NCBI GenBank assembly: GCA_024684065.1 | Contig: JAIKXO010000053.1 | Coordinates: forward strand, 1 to 13,333 | From: Lachnospiraceae bacterium | Lineage (GTDB): Bacteria > Bacillota_A > Clostridia > Lachnospirales > Lachnospiraceae | Direction: 5' to 3' | DNA: 13,333 nucleotides | In this document: positions 1 through 5,698 of the stretch, piece after piece | How positions within the stretch are numbered: position 1 is the first letter of the stretch | Layout of the letters: each line of letters starts with the position of its first letter | Notes under the pieces: generated by a model | Database searches by the model: none | The model's input: the letters and a program-made list of their open reading frames with translations, nothing else | Told to the model about the DNA's origin: nothing | Program-made: the position numbers and the translations under genes

Positions 1-159
1 TTAGGGGATCTGTTTGTATTCTGCAACATAGGAGCCTATTCCGTAACGGAAGCCATAAATCTGTTCCTGAGCAGGGATATGCCGAAGATAGCTTTATACA
101 AAAACGGGAAAGCTGTTCTTTTGAGGGATACGGTGGAAACCTGGAAGATTAACTGCTGA
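1..159 (+). CDS. PLP-dependent group IV (LysA-like) decarboxylase, C-terminal fragment
   Basis: The reading frame is open from the first base and stops at TGA 157-159, leaving 52 residues of a protein that begins outside the window. The fragment starts LGDLFVFCNIGAYSVTEAIN. This matches the conserved C-terminal block of diaminopimelate/ornithine/arginine-type decarboxylases, where G-D-x-x-V-F-x-x-x-G-A-Y precedes the final helix and the Tyr of GAY sits in the PLP/substrate pocket. The usual LysA follow-on (YNxRPRP) is replaced by LFLSRDMPKI, so this is probably a divergent subgroup and not housekeeping LysA. Known relatives occur beside AMP ligases and acyl carrier proteins. A carrier gene lies on the same strand at 3051, but two opposite-strand genes separate them. 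Family is fairly sure; substrate is unknown. Confidence 0.72.
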   Translation, partial: LGDLFVFCNIGAYSVTEAINLFLSRDMPKIALYKNGKAVLLRDTVETWKINC

Positions 160-181
160 ATCGGAAGCTGAGTAATATCAT

Positions 182-1219
182 CTATTGGGTTACTTCATGT
201 TCCATAGCTTCTTCAGTAAGACTCTGCGTATTTATTTCCCAGGAATCATAATGCTCATTTCCGCGTCTGTCAGGAACCACGTCATTAAATCGTTTACGTA
301 TCTCATTTCCCAGATATCTGGAGAACTTGCATGCTCCCCAGTAATTTAAATGAGAGGGATCATTAAAGTCCTGATCAAAATCTATTCCTATCTCATCATA
401 ATGATAGTTTGTGCTGTTAAAATCGATTTCATAATAATCAGCTATTTCACGAATACGATTATAAACGGTTTCATCTTCGTCTGTAGTAATATATGGTGAA
501 ACGATCAGAAACAGTTCAATTCCCTGATTCTCAGTGTATTCAATTATTTTCTCAAGGTATTCTTCGGATTTTGCGGTCAGCCCTCCTATAGACTTTTCAG
601 TCAGAGCAGGCTCTGCCTGCTCATTCCTTCCCCAGAACGGTGTAAATCCCTTAAAGCTTTTAAGCTCCTTTCCGGCCCGAATCGGAAAAGTAAAGTCTTC
701 TGCCGTCAGCTCAGTATAACGATTGTGATAAACGAAAAAAGAAGGAAAATATTCGTCTATGGCAGAAAACTCGCAACTGGCAAGAAGCATTTGGAGTTTG
801 TTTATAGAAAAGCGTATACCACAGAGATTTTCATTAAGCCATTCATACTGATACTCTTCTTTAAAACGTGCAGGAGAATAAAGATCCAGTACTACAAGCT
901 TTGGTTTCTGATATTTACAGCATTCTTTTAAGTAATAATAAGAGGTCCACAGAGGTTGTTCCGCGGCGCTGTAATCATAGGCGGCTATGCCAAAATCGCT
1001 CCATAGAACGCCTGTATTTACATCACAATGAATGTGGCTTGAACCAAGCATAAGAACATCTATAGTATTATATGGCTGATAATACATAGCTATTGCCTGA
1101 CTTGAGCCATGCATTGATCTGATGCGTAAAACTCCGTTTAAATACCATATTGTTAAAATCAGGATGAACCAGAAAACCGCACAGACCAGATTCCTTTTAA
1201 TACACTCTTTTTTAACCAT
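182..1219 (-). CDS. Membrane-anchored SGNH-like acyltransferase/esterase (DltD/AlgX-type partner of MBOAT), copy 1
   Basis: A 345-residue protein with one N-terminal membrane helix (about residues 10-29) and an extracytoplasmic domain. Block I is LMLGSSH, with the likely nucleophile Ser61 in the DltD-like G-S-S arrangement. The C-terminal catalytic block is DPSH, with Asp287 and His290, followed by LNYWGA. This is the SGNH layout of DltD, AlgX/AlgJ and PatB-type proteins, which take an acyl group delivered by an MBOAT protein and place it on an envelope polymer. About 25 polar residues follow the catalytic domain. It lies downstream of an MBOAT gene on the same strand, 188 bp away, with the gap largely filled by a palindromic element. 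The ATG at 1219 has only a weak GGTGAT ribosome binding site. The 3' end faces the decarboxylase fragment across a 22-bp gap. Acyl substrate not determinable. Confidence 0.75.
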   Translation of the reverse strand: MVKKECIKRNLVCAVFWFILILTIWYLNGVLRIRSMHGSSQAIAMYYQPYNTIDVLMLGSSHIHCDVNTGVLWSDFGIAAYDYSAAEQPLWTSYYYLKECCKYQKPKLVVLDLYSPARFKEEYQYEWLNENLCGIRFSINKLQMLLASCEFSAIDEYFPSFFVYHNRYTELTAEDFTFPIRAGKELKSFKGFTPFWGRNEQAEPALTEKSIGGLTAKSEEYLEKIIEYTENQGIELFLIVSPYITTDEDETVYNRIREIADYYEIDFNSTNYHYDEIGIDFDQDFNDPSHLNYWGACKFSRYLGNEIRKRFNDVVPDRRGNEHYDSWEINTQSLTEEAMEHEVTQ

Positions 1220-1250
1220 GAAGAATCACCATAATTTTGAAACATATACT

Positions 1251-1410
1251 TAAGGAAAAACTGATAAAATCAGTTTTTCCTTAGATGCTCCGCAGGATCA
1301 AATCGACATTTGTATACAAATGTCGAATAAATGCGCACGGATTTTCAGCGGAAATTGGCACTTCGTGCCGAAAATCCGACGCGAGAAACGCTTTAATCAG
1401 CGTTTCCTTA
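1251..1410. mobile_element. MITE-like palindromic element, 160 bp
   Basis: Imperfect terminal inverted repeats bound this element. The left end is TAAGGAAAAACTGAT and the right end read inward is TAAGGAAACGCTGAT, which agree at 13 of 15 positions. Inside lie four inverted repeats: a 15-bp stem with 3-nt loop at 1251-1283; a perfect 24-nt palindrome at 1303-1326; a compound hairpin at 1338-1378 (CGGATTTTC with GAAAATCCG around GGCAC-TTC-GTGCC); and GAAACGCT/AGCGTTTC at 1385-1406. There is no room for a transposase, so it would be non-autonomous. Its last three bases are the TAA stop of the neighbouring MBOAT gene. No convincing target-site duplication is visible, so boundaries are inferred from the repeat ends. 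It could also be a REP-like structured intergenic repeat. Confidence 0.6.
1303..1326. repeat. Perfect 24-nt palindrome inside the intergenic element
   Basis: The half-site TCGACATTTGTA is followed immediately by its exact reverse complement, so the sequence reads the same on both strands for 24 bases. It could be a dimeric protein binding site or the core of the MITE-like element. A spacerless palindrome can only form a cruciform, or an RNA hairpin by opening its central bases. Confidence 0.8.
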
Positions 1411-2856
1411 AAAATTCATATACATGAATTGGCTTGCCTGAAATCCCGGACCATACATACCAAAAACAAAAATAATGATAATTAACAGATAATACAGCAG
1501 ATATCGCAGCACATAATGAGGACTTTGAACCATCGCTTCCGGAAAGGACAATGAATGGCGTTTTCCATAATAATCAGCAAGAAAGACTGCTGCGACAGAT
1601 AATATCAAAATGCAGGCGTCGAAATTGTTCATGCTTATGGAATCCATTATGACTTTCGGATTGAAACATACATTCTGAAACGATACTATACGGAATACAT
1701 AGGCAGCGGCGGCTGAAAGACTTGGCGCAGCAAAAAGGATCCATGCAGCGGATATTCCGCAGAAAGTGAGAAAACCGCCTAAAATACGCCATATTTTTTT
1801 ATCAGGGATATGAGGTTTAAGGAGGATGTGCACTACGGAATAGAATCCGTGCAGAATTCCCCAGGCCAGATATTTAAAGCCGTTACCATGCCAGAATCCG
1901 CTGACAAGGAATACGACCATGGTATTCAGGCATTGACGCGGCAGACCCTTACGATTTCCCCCCAGCGGAATATAGATGTAGTCCCTTAGCCACATACTCA
2001 GTGATCGGTGCCATTGTCTCCAGAAATCGGATATATCGGTTGCCAGGTAAGGCGATAGAAAATTACATGTCAGATCAATTCCGTAGAGCTTTCCAAGACC
2101 GACTGCTATTGAAGAATATCCGGCAAAGTCGCAATAAATCTGTATTGTGAATAATAAAGAGCCTGCAATCAAAGTGTCTGAAGCATACTGATCATATTGT
2201 TCGAACAGGACAGCAGTATATTTTGCTATTCTGTCCGCAATGACAATTTTCAGGAAAAGACCATAAAGAAAATGGGTAAAGAACGAGGTAAGCCGATTTT
2301 TATCTTTTAACTTTACCTGAGCAAGCGGATACAGCTGATCGATAAAATTCTTTGACCGTTCGATCGGACCGCTGATAAATTTTGGAAAAAAACTCATATA
2401 TATGGCAAGCATAAATATATTGCGTTCTGCGCCCGCTTTGTCATGATAAATATCAATAAGATAACTGATGCCCTGAAAAGAATAGTAGGAATAGCCTACA
2501 GGCAGAAGAACGGAATGAAAAAGGAACAGCTGATCTGAAGCCATGGGAAACAGCGTGATCACGCGGGTTGCATATTTCATAAACAGCAGGGACGCAGCGA
2601 TAATACAAACCGTTAAGCAGGTCACGAAGAAAGCGGTTTTCTTTTTTTTCCTATGTTTCATATATTCTACCGTAATACCGGCAGGATATATCAATAAGGT
2701 AAAGCCTGATAAAAAGAAAAGGGAACGTGTATCAACGGAAGCAACATAAATAAGGCTTGCCAGAAGGAGAACCCATGTACGGAACTCCGGACGGACAATA
2801 TAGAAGATAACTGTGACTATAGACAGAAAAATGAAAGAAAACACACTAAAACTCAT
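1408..2856 (-). CDS. MBOAT-family membrane acyltransferase (DltB/AlgI-like), copy 1
   Basis: A 482-residue polytopic membrane protein of the length usual for AlgI/DltB/PatA. The family signatures appear in order: SFFPKFISGPIERS (about 155-168), the CDFAGYSSIA segment (242-251), DFWRQWHRSLSMWLRDYIY (277-295, His283) followed by IPLGG, and SGFWHGNG with the catalytic His323. The C-terminus SQFMYMNF matches the typical aromatic family ending. The protein passes an acyl or aminoacyl group from a cytoplasmic donor to an extracytoplasmic acceptor, usually through an SGNH partner; such a partner follows downstream. The start MSFSVFSFIFLSIV fits the family N-terminus, yet no Shine-Dalgarno sequence precedes it. 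The stop codon is also the end of a MITE-like element, while the protein itself looks complete. Confidence 0.88.
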   Translation of the reverse strand: MSFSVFSFIFLSIVTVIFYIVRPEFRTWVLLLASLIYVASVDTRSLFFLSGFTLLIYPAGITVEYMKHRKKKKTAFFVTCLTVCIIAASLLFMKYATRVITLFPMASDQLFLFHSVLLPVGYSYYSFQGISYLIDIYHDKAGAERNIFMLAIYMSFFPKFISGPIERSKNFIDQLYPLAQVKLKDKNRLTSFFTHFLYGLFLKIVIADRIAKYTAVLFEQYDQYASDTLIAGSLLFTIQIYCDFAGYSSIAVGLGKLYGIDLTCNFLSPYLATDISDFWRQWHRSLSMWLRDYIYIPLGGNRKGLPRQCLNTMVVFLVSGFWHGNGFKYLAWGILHGFYSVVHILLKPHIPDKKIWRILGGFLTFCGISAAWILFAAPSLSAAAAYVFRIVSFQNVCFNPKVIMDSISMNNFDACILILSVAAVFLADYYGKRHSLSFPEAMVQSPHYVLRYLLYYLLIIIIFVFGMYGPGFQASQFMYMNF

Positions 2857-2862
2857 ATTTCT

Positions 2863-2891
2863 ATCTTATCAGACTTTATGCTGATCTACAA
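2863..2891 (-). promoter_or_regulatory. Candidate sigma-A promoter for the MBOAT copy 1 operon
   Basis: On the minus strand, TTGTAG (2886-2891) and TAAGAT (2863-2868) are 17 nt apart. The -10 ends only 6 nt before the ATG, so a transcript starting here would be essentially leaderless, in keeping with the missing ribosome binding site. Match to consensus is moderate. Confidence 0.4.
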
Positions 2892-2947
2892 CATTGATCT
2901 GTCGTAATACACCATTTTTGAAGCAATATCGGCCTGAGCCATCTGTA

Positions 2948-2977
2948 TTGACACATAGGCAGGAAATACTGTATACT
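2948..2977 (+). promoter_or_regulatory. Sigma-A promoter of the carrier protein gene
   Basis: A perfect -35 TTGACA (2948-2953) is followed after 18 nt by TATACT (2972-2977), five of six matches to the -10 consensus. The predicted transcript starts near 2984 and carries a leader of roughly 65 nt before the carrier gene. It is divergent from the MBOAT copy 1 promoter. Confidence 0.65.
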
Positions 2978-2997
2978 CCGTTATTATAGTTGTGGGA

Positions 2998-3013
2998 TAA
3001 CTTCAAGAAGTTA
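2998..3013 (+). promoter_or_regulatory. Inverted repeat in the carrier gene leader, operator-like
   Basis: TAACTTC, a 2-nt spacer (AA), then GAAGTTA form a perfect 7-bp inverted repeat just downstream of the predicted transcription start. The spacer is too short for a stable full hairpin, so a protein binding site is more likely than an attenuator. The regulator is unknown. Confidence 0.35.
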
Positions 3014-3050
3014 CAGGTACAAAATATTAAATAACAATTCGGAGGTCCAA

Positions 3051-3272
3051 ATGGATAAACTAATAGAACTTTTGCAGGATATAAGGGATGATATTGATTT
3101 TCGCAGCTGTAAGGACCTTATAGACGGGAAGGTGCTTTCTTCCTTCGATATCATACAGATAATCAGCGTGCTTGACGATGAATATGATATTTCCATCCCT
3201 GCGACGGAGATCATTCCCGAGAACTTTAACAGTGCCGAAGCGCTTTACAGCATGATCGAGAGGTTAAAATAG
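3051..3272 (+). CDS. Acyl carrier protein (DltC-like, phosphopantetheine carrier)
   Basis: A 73-residue acidic protein with the size and helix pattern of ACP/DltC carriers. The attachment block is LIDGKVLSSFDIIQII; Ser31 is the probable 4'-phosphopantetheine site. The residue before it is Ser30 where most carriers have Asp (DS[LFM]). Helix II-III features follow (LDDEYDISIPATEIIPENF). The carrier would hold an activated acyl or aminoacyl group for transfer by an MBOAT. The ATG is 4 nt after a strong GGAGGT site, and a good promoter and operator-like repeat lie upstream. It is monocistronic here: its stop is 5 bp from the stop of the convergent SGNH copy 2 gene. MBOAT genes lie on both sides on the opposite strand. 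Family is sure; the DltC-like role is inferred from context. Confidence 0.85.
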   Translation: MDKLIELLQDIRDDIDFRSCKDLIDGKVLSSFDIIQIISVLDDEYDISIPATEIIPENFNSAEALYSMIERLK

Positions 3273-3276
3273 AAAG

Positions 3277-3291
3277 ATCAGCGTTTCCTTA
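3277..3291. repeat. Solo copy of the MITE-like terminal repeat
   Basis: ATCAGCGTTTCCTTA here is identical over 15 bases, and on the same strand, to the right end of the 160-bp element (1396-1410). In both places it lies at the 3' end of a minus-strand gene: at the first copy its end supplies the TAA stop, here it encodes the last residues and TGA of the SGNH copy 2 protein. No second end is visible nearby. It may be a remnant, an end-only copy or chance. Confidence 0.45.
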
Positions 3292-4189
3292 GAAACTCTA
3301 TGAGCATATCTGTATATATTTTTCTTCCGTCTGCGGACATATGGTTCATATCCTCGAAATATTCAGGCTCATGATCGTCAAAGCTTATGTCTGAGGCAAG
3401 AAGATAATCCACCTCTTCTGAATCAAGAAGGGAAATATAATGCTCTAAATATCTCTGATAGACAGGATCTTCTTCCAGCCTGTAATAGTGCGGGCATTCA
3501 AGAAACAAAAAGTCCTGCCCGTCTCTTTTGCATTTGCCTATCAGTTCCTTTAACGCATCCTCCTGTGCAGGCACCAGCACTTCATTGCTAATATCAAATT
3601 CTGCATTTTCAAGGACCGAAAGTCCCGGAGACGGCGTTTCATCGGTTTTTGCGCCCTTATAGTATCTTGTAGAATAAAAGGGTTCAGTAACCGGATAGGT
3701 GAAAAGATCATCCAGGCCCGAGGATACAAAGTATTCATATCTGGTTGAGAAATCCGTAGTACCTGCGGACTCCATCTTCTCCCACAGTTCCTTTTTCCCC
3801 TTATAGGAAAGATCCCATATAACCCGGGAATCTGAAAGCGCTACCTTTTCCGTCAGCATCATCGGACCAAGTTCAAAAACCATCAGCCCATAATCATTTT
3901 CCGAACGTTCCTTTATTTCATCATACTGGATATCCGTGGCGACCAGCTGGTTGCCTCCATATGAAATATCGTACACCCGTCCGTTATAGGCTTCATCCAT
4001 TGCGGGCATGTCTATATCGCACCGGAAGGTAGAGGAGCCTATAAACAGGACATCAAGATCGCCCTGAGAAACGGCATCTCGGATACCGCGGTTACCAATG
4101 GGTATATCTTTGGAGTAAGTATTCTTTAAAAATATAATAACAGACGATATAAAAACGGCCGATATTAATGTAAAAATGATTTTCCTCAT
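3278..4189 (-). CDS. Membrane-anchored SGNH-like acyltransferase/esterase (DltD/AlgX-type), copy 2
   Basis: A 303-residue protein with an N-terminal membrane anchor (about residues 4-21) and an outside catalytic domain. Block I is VLFIGSSTF with probable nucleophile Ser53. SYGGNQ (Gly78-Asn80) resembles the oxyanion G-x-N block. The catalytic C-terminal block is EDMNHMSADG with Asp280 and His283. The overall design parallels the protein at 182-1219, but the sequences differ strongly outside these motifs, so each probably serves its own MBOAT. It is the last gene of the minus-strand operon, 80 bp after MBOAT copy 2. A GGTGA element 7 nt before the ATG may act as ribosome binding site. The final codons lie within a 15-bp sequence shared with the MITE-like element. 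Likely role: final transfer of the acyl group to an envelope polymer, or release from it. Confidence 0.73.
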   Translation of the reverse strand: MRKIIFTLISAVFISSVIIFLKNTYSKDIPIGNRGIRDAVSQGDLDVLFIGSSTFRCDIDMPAMDEAYNGRVYDISYGGNQLVATDIQYDEIKERSENDYGLMVFELGPMMLTEKVALSDSRVIWDLSYKGKKELWEKMESAGTTDFSTRYEYFVSSGLDDLFTYPVTEPFYSTRYYKGAKTDETPSPGLSVLENAEFDISNEVLVPAQEDALKELIGKCKRDGQDFLFLECPHYYRLEEDPVYQRYLEHYISLLDSEEVDYLLASDISFDDHEPEYFEDMNHMSADGRKIYTDMLIEFLRKR

Positions 4190-4269
4190 ATTGCAGTCAC
4201 CGATCTATCCTGTTTAGTTATCATTAGCTCAATATCATCAAACAGAGCAGAAAAAGCGGGGCGGTTTAT

Positions 4270-5697
4270 TTAGAAGCTTTGATACATGAAATTTGACTGT
4301 CCTGCCACTCCGAAAAGGATAGTTAATGTAATTAATACCCCCGAGTAAAAATATCTGTGTTTTTTGAAGGCCAGAGGGTCTGATTCTCCCCGTATTTCCA
4401 CAAAGAATAATCCGAGTATCATCATCCCGATAATGATCACGGACGCTGCCGCCTGATTTCCGTTCCCGAAAGGGACAAGAGCAGAAGCTATGGCAGAACC
4501 GCTGATCCTGGTATTTGTGAATATGGTTTTATAAATGATAAAGGCATCGGATATCGTCTCTGCCCGGAACATAACCTCTCCGATACAGACAATAAGAAAG
4601 GTTCTTATTGTCTGAAATATTCTTATTGCGGGATTTTCATCATTCCAGTGAAGAAAGGCGCGTACCTTTTTCATAAAGGACATCGTACACACGGAGAATA
4701 ACATCACTATGGCAAAGTAGATTCCCCAGCCTATATATACCGCCTCAGCCCCGTGCCAGATTCCGGTAACTATCCATACAAGGATAAGGGGAAGGACGGT
4801 CCTGAGAGTTCCCTTTTTTGCCTTTGGAAATACTTTTCCAAGGAAGCGGGAGGCCTTCCTGTTCCAGTCTGAGGTTACGGCCGGCATCATAAGCTGCTCG
4901 CGGAACCAGTCATTCAGAGTGATATGCCATCTCCTCCAGTATTCCTGTATATTCCTTGACAGATAAGGCCGGTTAAAGTTCTCGGACAGCTTAATCCCGA
5001 GCATTTCAGACACCCCACAGGCGATGTCCATATATCCGGAGAAATCGGCATAGAGCTCCATCGCATAGAAAAATACGGCTGTGATGAGGGTGAGGCCGTT
5101 ATAGTCCTTAGGTGAAGAAAAAACCGTATCTACATAAAATGAAAGCCTTCCGGCGATGACCAGTTTTTTGAAAAATCCTTGTATACAACGGTAGCCGCCT
5201 TCTTTGATATTGTTAATGTCAAATTTGTGAACTGAGGAAAGTTCCTCCGCCATTCCCTTATAGGTGCCTATGGGCCCCTGAGTGATCTGAGGAAAATATG
5301 AGATAAATAATGCATAGCGGAAGATATTGTCACAGGGCGTTATTTTCCTGTTATAGCAGTCCAGGGCATATCCAAGGGTCATAAAAGTGTAGAAAGAGAT
5401 CCCGAGCGGGACGATAATATCATGCAGACCAATATAGACGCTATACCGGAAAAAGATAAGCAGGCCTAAATTTATTCCGATAGTTAACCGAAGGCGTGTC
5501 TTAGTCGGTTCTCTCATCAGGAAAAAGGTGCTGACGATGGAAATGATGATAAAAACAGTGTATAAAGGGTTTGCCCAGGCATAAAAAACAAGGCTTGATG
5601 CTAAGAGTACCTTCCACTGGTTTCCCTTTTCGATTTTATAATAAATTATAAGAACTATGGATAAAAAAATAATGAATTGAAAGGAAATTAAACTCAT
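4270..5697 (-). CDS. MBOAT-family membrane acyltransferase (DltB/AlgI-like), copy 2
   Basis: A 475-residue polytopic membrane protein. Motifs in order: ISYFPQITQGPIG (about 132-144), LYADFSGYMDIA (215-226), EYWRRWHITLNDWFREQ (252-268, His258), and VTGIWHGAE with catalytic His315; the C-terminus SNFMYQSF is typical. After WFRE the usual DYIYIPLGGNRKG is replaced by LMMPAVTSDWNRKASRF, so this belongs to a different MBOAT subgroup from copy 1. I chose the ATG at 5697 because MSLISFQFIIFLSIVLIIYY is the family N-terminus and it starts one base after the stop of the upstream GtrII gene, suggesting translational coupling. An in-frame ATG at 5724 would add nine residues and overlap that gene. Its partner SGNH gene follows 80 bp downstream. 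The transferred group is unknown. Confidence 0.87.
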   Translation of the reverse strand: MSLISFQFIIFLSIVLIIYYKIEKGNQWKVLLASSLVFYAWANPLYTVFIIISIVSTFFLMREPTKTRLRLTIGINLGLLIFFRYSVYIGLHDIIVPLGISFYTFMTLGYALDCYNRKITPCDNIFRYALFISYFPQITQGPIGTYKGMAEELSSVHKFDINNIKEGGYRCIQGFFKKLVIAGRLSFYVDTVFSSPKDYNGLTLITAVFFYAMELYADFSGYMDIACGVSEMLGIKLSENFNRPYLSRNIQEYWRRWHITLNDWFREQLMMPAVTSDWNRKASRFLGKVFPKAKKGTLRTVLPLILVWIVTGIWHGAEAVYIGWGIYFAIVMLFSVCTMSFMKKVRAFLHWNDENPAIRIFQTIRTFLIVCIGEVMFRAETISDAFIIYKTIFTNTRISGSAIASALVPFGNGNQAAASVIIIGMMILGLFFVEIRGESDPLAFKKHRYFYSGVLITLTILFGVAGQSNFMYQSF

Positions 5698-5698
5698 T

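Noticed and set aside
1251..1283. 15-bp hairpin as a Rho-independent terminator between MBOAT copy 1 and SGNH copy 1
   Set aside because: In the minus-strand direction no U run follows the stem, the stem is A/T-rich, and the downstream gene has no evident promoter. It is better read as the end of the MITE-like element.
4190..4269. Search for a terminator or promoter between MBOAT copy 2 and SGNH copy 2
   Set aside because: Only short, weak inverted repeats are present, with no T run and no good promoter pair, so the two genes are treated as one operon.
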